From positions 1,172-13,779 of the forward strand of contig JADDPU010000146.1 in NCBI GenBank assembly GCA_016781725.1: 12,608 bases of DNA, written 5' to 3'. Source of the DNA: Rubrobacter sp. (lineage in GTDB: Bacteria > Actinomycetota > Rubrobacteria > Rubrobacterales > Rubrobacteraceae). Both the position numbers and the translations under genes were made by a program. A model generated the notes under the pieces. That model made no database searches, was not told the origin of the DNA, and saw only the letters and a program-made list of their open reading frames with translations. Below, in pieces: positions 5,632 to 12,084 of this stretch (the first letter of the stretch is position 1; each line of letters begins with the position of its first letter).

Positions 5632-6564
5632 GTGAAGGGTCGCGACCTGGCGCTCCTTGTCGCCCTGGGTGCGATGTGGGGCTCGTCTTTCCTGTTCATA
5701 AAGGTGGCGGTAGGCGAGGTGTCTCCGGCCTTCGTGGTCGCCGCCAGGCTCTGTTTCTCCGTCCTGACGCTGCTGGCGGCGCTGCCGCTCCTCGGGCGGT
5801 TCGCCGTCGGGCGGACCACCGGCGCGATCCCGCAGGTAGCCCGGCTCTGGCGACCTCTGCTGCTCCTCGGCCTCTTCAACGCGGCCCTGCCGTTCGTCCT
5901 CATAGCCTGGGGGACGCAGTTCTTGCCGAGCGGGACGGCCGCGATCCTGAACTCGACGGTTCCGCTTTTCACCGCCCTTCTCGCCCTCGCGCTGCCGTTT
6001 TCCGCCGGGGAGCGGCTGGGCCTCCTCGGGGCGGCGGGCTTGCTGCTCGGTATCGTCGGCGTCGGGGTCCTGGTCGGCGGCTTCGGGGGTCTGGCCGGGG
6101 GGCGCCCGGAGGCTCTGGCCGGGGCCGGGGCCGTCCTGGTCGGGTCGGTCAGCTACGCCGTCGGCGGGCTGTACGCCAAGAGCTCCATGAAGGACGTGCC
6201 GGTCGCGGTCTCCGCCGTCGGGCAGAGCGCCGGCGGACTCGTCCTCGTGCTGCCGCTCGCGGCCTTCGCGCTCCCCGCCGGGCTCCCGAGCCTGCAAACC
6301 TTGGGCGCGCTGGCCGGGCTCGGCGTAATCGGGACGGGGTTCTCGCTCCTCCTTTACTTCAGGCTCATCGCGAACGTCGGTCCGACGCGCACCTCGACGG
6401 TGACTTATCTGGTCCCTGTCTGGGCGCTCCTGTACGGCGCGCTGCTGCTCGAGGAGGGCATCACAGCCCGCTCCGTGCTCGGGCTCGTCCTGATCCTGGC
6501 AGGCGTGGCCGGCGTCTCTGGTATCTTCCGGATTCCCCATAAAAAACCTCCTCCCGCCCCGTAA
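5632..6564 (+). CDS. EamA-family (DMT superfamily) transporter
   Basis: The 310-residue product is a ten-helix drug/metabolite transporter built of two EamA repeats. The first begins MKGRDLALLVALGAMWGSSF and covers about residues 7-145. The second begins near GAVLVGSVSYAVGGLYAKSS and ends before the short cytoplasmic tail IPHKKPPPAP. Typical marks are WGSSFLFIKVAV in helix 1, GTAAILNSTVPLFTALLA in the first repeat, and TYLVPVWALLYGALLLEE in the second. The family exports or imports amino acids, nucleosides or other small metabolites; the substrate cannot be read from sequence. I chose the GTG at 5632 because the family begins there. A GTG at 5566 would add 22 non-family residues. It is divergent from the Fe-S scaffold gene and ends 27 bases before ychF, though ychF seems to have its own promoter. 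Confidence 0.88.
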   Translation: MKGRDLALLVALGAMWGSSFLFIKVAVGEVSPAFVVAARLCFSVLTLLAALPLLGRFAVGRTTGAIPQVARLWRPLLLLGLFNAALPFVLIAWGTQFLPSGTAAILNSTVPLFTALLALALPFSAGERLGLLGAAGLLLGIVGVGVLVGGFGGLAGGRPEALAGAGAVLVGSVSYAVGGLYAKSSMKDVPVAVSAVGQSAGGLVLVLPLAAFALPAGLPSLQTLGALAGLGVIGTGFSLLLYFRLIANVGPTRTSTVTYLVPVWALLYGALLLEEGITARSVLGLVLILAGVAGVSGIFRIPHKKPPPAP

Positions 6565-6576
6565 ATTGCTACAGTT

Positions 6577-6585
6577 TGATACACT
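6577..6585 (+). promoter_or_regulatory. Extended -10 promoter for leaderless ychF
   Basis: TGATACACT combines an extended -10 TGn with the hexamer TACACT at 6580-6585. Only six bases (CTCCCC) separate it from the ATG at 6592, and no ribosome-binding site precedes that ATG. Together these indicate transcription starting at the initiation codon. No -35 is needed for extended -10 promoters and none is seen. Confidence 0.5.
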
Positions 6586-6591
6586 CTCCCC

Positions 6592-7674
6592 ATGAGAGTA
6601 GGCATAGTCGGATTGCCCAACGTCGGGAAGTCCACGGTTTTCAACAGCCTGACGCGAGCAGGGGCCGAGTCCCAGAACTACCCGTTCACCACGATCGACC
6701 CTAACCTCGGGGTGGCGGTGGTGCCGGACGAGCGCCTGGAAGCTCTGGCTGAGGTCATGAAGAGCAGGCGGGTAGTCGCGGCGACCGTAGACTTTGTGGA
6801 CATCGCGGGGCTGGTGCGGGGGGCGAGTGGGGGCGAAGGGTTGGGCAACCAGTTCCTCGGCCACATCCGCGAGTGCGACGCGGTCGCTCACGTAGTGCGC
6901 TGCTTCGACGACGAGAACGTGGTGCACGTCCACGGCGCGGTCGACCCGGAGGGCGACATCGAGACAATCGACACCGAGCTCTTGCTCGCCGACCTGGCGA
7001 CGGTCGAGCGGCGGCTGGAGCGGACTAGCAAGGCCGCCAAGGGCGGAGATGCCAAGCTCAGGGCCGAGGCGGCCGGTTTGGAGCGGCTGCGGGATCACCT
7101 CTCCGACGGGAACCCGGCCCGGTCTTATCCCGCATCCGAGGCGCTGGCCGAAGCCCTTGGCACCCTGATCACTGCCAAGCCAACCCTCTACGTGGCGAAC
7201 GTTGACGAGGAGTCCGTCGCCGACGGGAACAGCTACAGCTCGCGGGTCGAGAAGCTGGCGGCCCGCCAGGGGGCCGAGGCGGTGAGGATCTCGGCGCGCC
7301 TCGAGGCCGAGGTCGCCGAGCTCTCGGAGGCGGAGGCGGGCGAGTACCTGGCCATGCTCGGGGTGGAGAAGACGGGTTTCGAGGAGTTCGTGCGGGCCGC
7401 GTACAGCCTTCTCGGGCTCGTCACGTTCTTCACAGCGGGCGAGAAGGAGAGCCGCGCCTGGACCGTGCGAGAGGGCTCGACGGTGCGGCGGGCCGCCGGG
7501 CGCATCCACACGGACATGGAGCGCGGCTTTATCGCTGCCGAGGTAGGCGACTGGCGGGACATAGTGGCCGCCGGGTCTTGGGCTAGGGCCAGGGAGGAGG
7601 CCAAGGTCCGCCTCGAAGGCCGCGACTACCTAGTCAAGGACGGCGACACCCTGCTCGTCCGCTTCAACGTCTAG
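6592..7674 (+). CDS. ychF: Obg-like ATPase YchF
   Basis: The 360-residue protein is full length for YchF, a universally conserved TRAFAC P-loop ATPase that binds ribosomes and affects stress responses. It shows Walker A GLPNVGKST (residues 7-15), NYPFTTIDPN (29-38), the G3 motif DIAGLVRGAS (70-79), a coiled-coil insert around the charged stretch VERRLERTSKAAKGG, a YVANVDEES motif in place of the GTP-specific NKxD, and a C-terminal TGS domain ending VKDGDTLLVRFNV. Thr33 stands where E. coli YchF has Cys35, a residue reported there to mediate thioredoxin control. The ATG start lacks a ribosome-binding site and lies six bases after a -10 box. The next gene starts after a 9-base gap, so the two probably share a transcript. 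Confidence 0.96.
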   Translation: MRVGIVGLPNVGKSTVFNSLTRAGAESQNYPFTTIDPNLGVAVVPDERLEALAEVMKSRRVVAATVDFVDIAGLVRGASGGEGLGNQFLGHIRECDAVAHVVRCFDDENVVHVHGAVDPEGDIETIDTELLLADLATVERRLERTSKAAKGGDAKLRAEAAGLERLRDHLSDGNPARSYPASEALAEALGTLITAKPTLYVANVDEESVADGNSYSSRVEKLAARQGAEAVRISARLEAEVAELSEAEAGEYLAMLGVEKTGFEEFVRAAYSLLGLVTFFTAGEKESRAWTVREGSTVRRAAGRIHTDMERGFIAAEVGDWRDIVAAGSWARAREEAKVRLEGRDYLVKDGDTLLVRFNV

Positions 7675-7683
7675 GCAGGGGCG

Positions 7684-8313
7684 ATGCCGCCCTTCGTCCG
7701 CCCCAGAAAACCTCTCTCCGAGTGCCGGCTCGCGCTCGTTACGACCGGCGGGGTTCACCTGCCCGAGCAGGCGCGCTTCGACATCGACGACCCCGCGGGC
7801 GACTGCTCGTACCGCGAGATCCCGGCCGACGCCACCGAGCTCACCTGGACCCACGCCTACCACCGCCACGACGAGGGCACGGACCTCGACTCCGTCTTCC
7901 CCCTCTGGACCCTGCGCGAGCTCGTCGAGGAGGGCGTGGTGAAAGAGCTTGCGCCGCGCCACTTCTCGTTTATGGGCGCGATCCACGACCCGGCCCCGCT
8001 CGTCGAGGAGACCGCCCCCGAGGTCGCCGAGAAGCTGGCGGAGGACGGGGTGGACGCGGTGCTCCTCACGCCCTCCTGACCCCTGTGCCACCGGTCCGTC
8101 GGGCTGGTATGCAACGCCATAGAAGGGCGGGGCATCCCCACCGTCACGCTCGCCATGGAGCACGGCGTCCCGGCACCGCGGGTGGCCTTCGTCCCCTTCC
8201 CGTACAACCTCCCGATGGGCGAACCCGGGGACCGTGAAGGCCACAGGAAGATAGCCCTGGCCGCCCTCGCGCTGTTGCACGAATCGGAGAGGCCGGGAGA
8301 GGTGGATATATAG
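7684..8313 (+). CDS. GrdB/PrdB-like reductase, probable selenoprotein (TGA at 8077-8079 read as Sec132)
   Basis: The frame runs from ATG 7684 through an in-frame TGA (codon 132) to TAG 8311-8313, giving 209 residues. The N-terminal part has family features recalled from glycine/sarcosine/betaine/D-proline reductase component B relatives: KPLSECRLALVTTGGVHL near the start, then APRHFSFMG and DGVDAVLLTPS. After the TGA the frame continues PLCHRSVGLVCNAIEGRGIPTVTLAMEHG and ends LLHESERPGEVDI, so U-P-L-C would take the place of a redox CxxC. Grd/Prd enzymes of anaerobes use Sec to cleave amino-acid C-N bonds; the role of such short stand-alone homologues is not known to me. A stem-loop follows the TGA (separate entry). 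The gene starts 9 bases after ychF, with AGGGG just upstream. Alternatives are a TGC-to-TGA nonsense mutation or a sequencing error. The 131-residue truncated reading would lack the conserved C-terminal third. Confidence 0.8.
8077..8079 (+). other. In-frame TGA, proposed selenocysteine codon
   Basis: The TGA interrupts an otherwise continuous reductase-like frame between LLTPS and PLCH. Recoding gives UxxC, a normal selenoenzyme redox motif. TGA is one base from TGC (Cys), so a mutation cannot be excluded from this sequence alone. Confidence 0.78.
8090..8108 (+). promoter_or_regulatory. SECIS-like stem-loop
   Basis: ACCGGTCC (8090-8097) pairs with GGGCTGGT (8101-8108) over eight base pairs, two of them G-U wobbles, closing the three-base loop GUC (8098-8100). 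The stem begins 10 bases and the loop 18 bases after the TGA. Counting the U of UGA as 1, the loop G and U are positions 22 and 23. In the E. coli fdhF SECIS the essential loop G and U are 23 and 24. A U-containing wobble at position 19 occupies roughly the place of the bulged U17. Bacterial SECIS elements lie inside the coding region, as here. Confidence 0.65.
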
Positions 8314-8428
8314 CCGTCAGGCATCAGGTTTTTCGAGCACACGTCGGAATGTCGGTCTGGTGGAGACGTCTTATCCGGCGGCTGGTGCCTGCGAGATTTG
8401 GCTGACGGCTGATACCTGAAACCTAAGA
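8311..8428. repeat. 7-bp-periodic CTGA/TCAG repeats in inverted arrangement
   Basis: On the right side CTGA recurs at 8402, 8409 and 8416, followed by CTAA at 8423, a strict 7-base period. On the left side the complementary TCAG recurs at 8317 and 8324, also 7 bases apart. AGCCGTCAG (8312-8320) and CTGACGGCT (8402-8410) are perfect 9-base inverted copies. The left arm overlaps the TAG stop of the reductase gene, and the right arm abuts the TATAAT box of the next gene. This resembles the heptameric repeats known in some bacterial genomes, but I cannot name a family. Confidence 0.5.
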
Positions 8429-8434
8429 TATAAT
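8429..8434 (+). promoter_or_regulatory. Consensus -10 box TATAAT
   Basis: A perfect TATAAT within an AT-richer stretch lies 34 bases before the GTG start of the downstream membrane protein gene. It follows directly on the heptamer repeats. No -35 at 16-18 bases is convincing. Confidence 0.45.
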
Positions 8435-8468
8435 TTCCGTACGTAGAGTCTAGTCCGAAGGTGAGGCC

Positions 8469-9161
8469 GTGGCCCTGGTATTCGTTCTGTTCGTCGCGTT
8501 GTTCGTGGTTATGTTCCTGTTTTTGTTGCCGATACTGCTCTCGTTGCAGGCCGTTGGGAGCCTGTTCGTGTACCCGCGGCAGCTGAGGGCGATACTCGGC
8601 AACAGGCTGCTGCGCCGCAACCACGCGCTGGAGCACGCGACCATCGTGGTGATGATGGAGAGGGAGCCCGGACGCAGGCTCAACGGCTTCTCTGACGACG
8701 ACGGGTTCTTCGTGCAGGGCGTGCGCTCCATAGCCGAGGTCGAGAGCGCGGCCAGGGAGGCCCTGCGCCGGCTGCGCGCCGGGGAGAAGGGGCTCGCCGT
8801 CCACCGCAACTGCGGCACTACCATCGTGGCGGCGAACCTGCTCGTCGCCGTCTTCTTTCTCGGCGCCCTCGGCCTCGGCTACGCGCTGGGCGGGCAGTGG
8901 CTGTACCTGCTGATCGTGGGTGGCGTCATCCTGGCCTTCGCCCTGCGGGTGCCCTTAAGCCTCCTGCTGCAACGCTTCGTCACTACCGACGCCGACCTCA
9001 CCAACGCCGAGGTTGGCTGGGTGGAGCCCGCCAACCCCACGGAGTTGCGGGCCGGCGTCCTCGGCTTCCTGCTCGCCGCCTCGAGCGTGCGGGTGCGCGT
9101 CTTCCACACCGACCCCGACGCCGTCGAGATCCTGCGCGACGACGGGGCCGTCGTCCGCTAG
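8469..9161 (+). CDS. Membrane protein with HxxEH motif (DUF6391-like)
   Basis: The 230-residue product starts with a hydrophobic helix (about 1-32). It then has the motif NHALEHAT (51-58), containing His52-x-x-Glu55-His56, and a soluble part with GFSDDDGFFVQGV and a helical EAALR-type region. VHRNCGTT (111-118) with His112 and Cys115 follows, then two further hydrophobic segments (about 118-143 and 146-168) and a C-terminal soluble domain (TDADLTNAEVGWVEP onward). The arrangement recalls the DUF6391 family; I am moderately sure of that name and know no function for it. The HxxEH and HxxC motifs could form a metal site at the membrane face (inference). The start is GTG at 8469, preceded by AAGGTGAGG (8458-8466). 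It lies 76 bases before the disulfide oxidoreductase gene on the same strand. Confidence 0.7.
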   Translation: MALVFVLFVALFVVMFLFLLPILLSLQAVGSLFVYPRQLRAILGNRLLRRNHALEHATIVVMMEREPGRRLNGFSDDDGFFVQGVRSIAEVESAAREALRRLRAGEKGLAVHRNCGTTIVAANLLVAVFFLGALGLGYALGGQWLYLLIVGGVILAFALRVPLSLLLQRFVTTDADLTNAEVGWVEPANPTELRAGVLGFLLAASSVRVRVFHTDPDAVEILRDDGAVVR

Positions 9162-9237
9162 AGCTTCGCCAGAGCGCTTAAGACCCATCCCCCTGGCCAC
9201 GCGCCCGGTCCGGTGTTCTGCCCGAAGAGAGGAGACT

Positions 9238-10614
9238 ATGGACAGCGCAACGTATGATGTCCTGATCGTCGGCGGCGGCCAGGCGGGCATCCCGCTGGCT
9301 TACAAGCTCGCCGGCGAGGGGATGTCCGTCGCCCTCGCGGAGCGCAAGGACTTGGGCGGCTCCTGCGTGAACTTCGGCTGTTCGCCGACCAAGGCCGTCA
9401 TCGCCTCGGCCAAGGTCGCCCACCAGGCCAGGCGCGCCTCAGAGTACGGGATAGAGATACCGGAGGTCCGCGTCGATTTCCCGGCGGTCCTCGAGCGGGC
9501 CCGCGGGATCGTCGAGCTCAAGCGCTCGGGGCTCGACGAGGGCCTGGAAGGCTCGGAGAACCCGCTCCTGATCCGGGGCCACGCCCGCTTCGAGGGCCGC
9601 CACGCCGGCGAAGGCTTCAGGCTGCGGGTGGGGGAGAGACCCGTAACCGCGCGCCAGGTCGTCCTGGACACGGGGACCAGGACCCTCGTCCCCCCGATAG
9701 AGGGCATCGAGGGCGTGGACTATATAGAGTCGGGCAACTGGCTCGAGAAGACGGAGCTACCGGAGCACGTAGCGGTAGTCGGGGGGAGCTACATCGGGCT
9801 CGAGATGGCCCAGTTCTACCGCCGGATGGGCAGCCGCGTGACGGTCGTCGTCGGCAACTACGACCACGTGGCCGCCCGCGAGGATGACGACATCTCCGAA
9901 GCTTTGCGTGACATCCTCGAAGATGAAGGCATCGAGTTCGTCTTCTGCGAGCGCGCCCAGAAGGTCGCCCCCGACGGCGACAGAGGTCTCGTCCTGACGC
10001 TAGATGGCGCCGACCCCACGGAGATCCGGGCCTCGCACCTGTTCCTCGCCACGGGGCGCAAGCCGAACACCGACGATCTGGGCCTGGAGACCGTCGGCCT
10101 CGAGACCGACAGGGGCATAGTGGAGGTCGACGGGCGGCTCGCGACGGGGGTCGAGGGGATCTGGGCGGCCGGGGACATCCGGGGTGGTCCGATGTTCACC
10201 CACACCGCCTGGGACGATCATCGCATCCTCTTCTCCCAGATCGCCGGCGACGGGTCGCGCACCACGGAGAGGGTAGTGCCCTACGCCGTCTTTACGGATC
10301 CCGACCTCGGGCGCGTCGGGATGACCGAGCGCGAGGCCCGCGAGGCCGGCTACGAGGTCGAGGTGATGAGCTTCGATATGGCGAAGGAGAAGGGCAAGGC
10401 GCTGGAGATAGGGGAGACCAAGGGCCTCATAAAGGTGGTAGCCGACGCCTCCAGCGGCCTCATCCTCGGGGCCGCGGTGCTCGCCTCCGGGGGATCCGAG
10501 CTGGTGCACGCGTACGTCGACCTGATGAACGCCGGCGCGCCGGTCTCGGTGATCCGGGAGGCCGTCCACATCCACCCGACGCTCGCCGAGGACGTCCAGA
10601 GCGCGGTGGCGTAG
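9238..10614 (+). CDS. FAD-dependent pyridine nucleotide-disulfide oxidoreductase (mercuric reductase-like class I)
   Basis: The 458-residue flavoprotein is a class I member. It has an N-terminal FAD dinucleotide-binding motif VLIVGGGQAG (residues 8-17) and the redox-active CxxxxC site GGSCVNFGCSPTKA with Cys43 and Cys48. The second Rossmann motif for NAD(P)H is VAVVGGSYIGLEMAQ, and GIWAAGDIRGGPMFTH contacts FAD. The C-terminal dimerisation domain ends HIHPTLAED, with His446-Pro447 and Glu451 as the acid-base pair. It lacks the N-terminal heavy-metal domain and the C-terminal Cys pair of true MerA, so mercuric reductase is unlikely. The substrate is unknown; related proteins reduce disulfides, quinones or metal ions. 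The ATG at 9238 is preceded by AGAGAGGAGA (9226-9235), a strong ribosome-binding site, and the family homology starts there. The frame is open further upstream, to 9013, but that part is a shadow of the preceding gene. Confidence 0.9.
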   Translation: MDSATYDVLIVGGGQAGIPLAYKLAGEGMSVALAERKDLGGSCVNFGCSPTKAVIASAKVAHQARRASEYGIEIPEVRVDFPAVLERARGIVELKRSGLDEGLEGSENPLLIRGHARFEGRHAGEGFRLRVGERPVTARQVVLDTGTRTLVPPIEGIEGVDYIESGNWLEKTELPEHVAVVGGSYIGLEMAQFYRRMGSRVTVVVGNYDHVAAREDDDISEALRDILEDEGIEFVFCERAQKVAPDGDRGLVLTLDGADPTEIRASHLFLATGRKPNTDDLGLETVGLETDRGIVEVDGRLATGVEGIWAAGDIRGGPMFTHTAWDDHRILFSQIAGDGSRTTERVVPYAVFTDPDLGRVGMTEREAREAGYEVEVMSFDMAKEKGKALEIGETKGLIKVVADASSGLILGAAVLASGGSELVHAYVDLMNAGAPVSVIREAVHIHPTLAEDVQSAVA

Positions 10615-10638
10615 GGACGGTTCGCGAACCGCCCCTAC
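10611..10638. terminator. Large palindromic hairpin between convergent genes
   Basis: GTAGGG (10611-10616) pairs with CCCTAC (10633-10638). Inside lies the perfect palindrome CGGTTCGCGAACCG (10618-10631), with only an A-C mismatch (10617/10632) between the two stems. The hairpin spans the TAG stop of the oxidoreductase gene and ends two bases before the stop of the opposite HD gene, so it can end transcription from both sides. The T tract is weak (GTTAT). The outline also resembles GTAGGGGC-type repetitive palindromes seen in other genomes. Confidence 0.6.
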
Positions 10639-10639
10639 G

Positions 10640-11212
10640 TTATCGGCCGTCGGCGAGACGCTCCAGCTCGCTGACCACGCGGTCTAGCTCTTCGATGAGG
10701 GGATCTCCCTTCCCTTCCTTGAGGCTCTGTACGACGGCGCGGTAGTACCAGAGCGTACCCTCCCTGCCGCCGTTGAAGCGATTCCAGAGCTCTTCGCCGG
10801 CGGCGCGGTAGTCGGCGAGCACGCAGCGGGCGTTGTGAAGCTTGTCCGCCGCGGAGACGAGCCGCACGGGATCCGGGGCCGTGGCCAGGTGGTCCAGATA
10901 GCGCTCCTTGCGCTCGCGCCAGGGGGGTTTCGGGTCCTCGTAGGTGTCGGTGCAGCCGGCCATGATCTCGGCGACCGCCCCGCCGAAGCGGAGGCGTATC
11001 TCTTCCAGCCGCGCTTCGCCGCCCCGGTCTTCGGGCGCGTCGTGCAGGAGCGCGGCCACCACCTCGTCCTCGGTCCCCCCGTTCTCGCCGACGATGGCAG
11101 CGACCGCGAGCAGGTGGGTGACGTAGGGGACGCCGGTACCCTTGCGGTACTGGTCCCCGTGCAGGCGGGCGGCGTAGACGAGCGCGCGCTCGAACTTTTC
11201 TCCGTAAGGCAA
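10640..11212 (-). CDS. HD-domain phosphohydrolase, RelA/SpoT-hydrolase (MESH1)-like
   Basis: The 190-residue product resembles the hydrolase half of RelA/SpoT homologues. From the chosen start it has a helix ALVYAARLHGDQYRKGTGVPYVTH with Arg23 and His33, then AALLHDAPED with His57-Asp58 and Glu61-Asp62. Later come RFGGAVAEIMAGCTD and the SAADKLHNAR motif corresponding to LADRLHNM in RSH proteins. These are the metal and substrate residues of the HD fold that removes the 3'-pyrophosphate from (p)ppGpp. There is no synthetase, TGS or ACT domain, so it would be a small alarmone-type hydrolase, although other nucleotides are possible. I chose the TTG at 11212 because GAGGGA stands four bases upstream and the family begins there. 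A TTG at 11263 would overlap the preceding gene. It is the last gene of a three-gene minus-strand operon, 17 bases after the DUF429 gene. Confidence 0.82.
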   Translation of the reverse strand: MPYGEKFERALVYAARLHGDQYRKGTGVPYVTHLLAVAAIVGENGGTEDEVVAALLHDAPEDRGGEARLEEIRLRFGGAVAEIMAGCTDTYEDPKPPWRERKERYLDHLATAPDPVRLVSAADKLHNARCVLADYRAAGEELWNRFNGGREGTLWYYRAVVQSLKEGKGDPLIEELDRVVSELERLADGR

Positions 11213-11229
11213 GTGTCCCTCGTTTCTCC

Positions 11230-12057
11230 TCAGTCGGTCAACAGGGCGGGGTCGAGGATCCAACCCTCATCAGCGTCACACTCCGGCGGGACGCCCCAGC
11301 GCTCGTCCCTCTTGCCGTAGGCCCACGCCGCCTGCACCGCGCAGAGCAGCGAGTCCAGGGCGTCGGCCGAAGGATCCTCAATGAACTCCTCCCTCCAGGA
11401 GCCGTCCATCTCCACGGCGAAGCCGTACGTTTCGCGCAGGACCTCGGATGCCAGGCCGGAGACCAGGATCTCTCGTGCGGCCCTTCTCTCCGGCGTATCC
11501 GGGACGCCGTCTCGCTTGTAGGCCGCGCGGCCGAGGAACCGGCGGGCGACCACTGCCGGGTAGGCCTCGACGGCCACGCGCTGGTCTACCGTGGGCCGGC
11601 AGGGCTCGACGCTGACGCCCGAGGCGAGCAGGCGCGGCGCCCCGCGATAGAACATCTTGCCCACAGGCACCCGGAAGAGCATCATAGCGCTGCTCGAGCC
11701 GCTTCTCCGGTCGGCGAGCCGGTAACGCCACTTGCTCCCAAGGGGTCTCCTGGCCATGTCCGCGCGAATGAGACCCTCGAACTCGTCTTTTTCGAGCCCG
11801 GCAACTTTGGCCACGTAGCCCTCCCACCTCTTCGGCCAGCCGAGGGCGGCGACGAGGTCCTTAGGCTGTCCGAACGGGAAGTCCATCCCGCACACCCACG
11901 ACCCCGGCCTCTCCAGGAACTCCTCGAAGCCTGAAAAGTCCGTCATCTGCTCCGAATCCTCGACGCGCAGGATGCTCTCCGAGAGCGTGCACCGCAGGGC
12001 TATGAGGGGTTTGCGGGGGCTCGGGGCGCTCGTGAAGTCGAGGCCGTAGACGATCAC
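11230..12057 (-). CDS. DUF429 domain protein (RNase H-like fold, function unknown)
   Basis: The 275-residue product matches the DUF429 outline. An N-terminal strand with an acidic residue, VYGLDFTSAP (about 3-12), comes first, then VCGMDFPFGQP (55-65) with the second acidic strand. VEAYPAVVARRFLG follows in the middle, and DALDSLLCAVQAAWAYG near the C-terminus. The Asp-containing strands and the DALDSLLCA helix recall an RNase H-like nuclease fold, but no activity is known to me. An Arg-rich central part (about 98-135) could contact nucleic acid (inference). The start is GTG at 12057 with no clear ribosome-binding site, 27 bases after the BrkB/YihY stop, so co-transcription is likely. It ends 17 bases before the HD hydrolase start. 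Confidence 0.75.
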   Translation of the reverse strand: MIVYGLDFTSAPSPRKPLIALRCTLSESILRVEDSEQMTDFSGFEEFLERPGSWVCGMDFPFGQPKDLVAALGWPKRWEGYVAKVAGLEKDEFEGLIRADMARRPLGSKWRYRLADRRSGSSSAMMLFRVPVGKMFYRGAPRLLASGVSVEPCRPTVDQRVAVEAYPAVVARRFLGRAAYKRDGVPDTPERRAAREILVSGLASEVLRETYGFAVEMDGSWREEFIEDPSADALDSLLCAVQAAWAYGKRDERWGVPPECDADEGWILDPALLTD

Positions 12058-12084
12058 GCGGGATTTCGGGCGGGCTATGGAGCG

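Noticed and set aside
5497..7509. Long open frame (670 codons) on the minus strand opposite the EamA and ychF genes
   Set aside because: It lies antisense to two well-supported genes, has a low-complexity Arg/Gly/Asp/Gln-rich composition with no domain, and is expected from high GC at third positions.
7684..8079. A 131-residue complete protein ending at the TGA
   Set aside because: The conserved family sequence continues in the same frame after the TGA, so a natural end here is unlikely; kept only as the nonsense-mutation alternative.
7630..8280. Minus-strand open frame across the proposed selenoprotein gene, which could make the plus-strand TGA irrelevant
   Set aside because: The plus strand shows clear reductase-family sequence on both sides of the TGA; the minus-strand product has no recognisable motifs.
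9013..9237. Upstream extension of the disulfide oxidoreductase by 75 codons
   Set aside because: It overlaps the end of the preceding membrane protein in another frame. The strong ribosome-binding site and the family's FAD motif both point to the ATG at 9238.
9238..10614. Assignment of the flavoprotein as mercuric reductase (MerA)
   Set aside because: There is no N-terminal metal-binding domain, no C-terminal vicinal cysteines and no mer genes nearby; only the class I disulfide reductase fold is supported.
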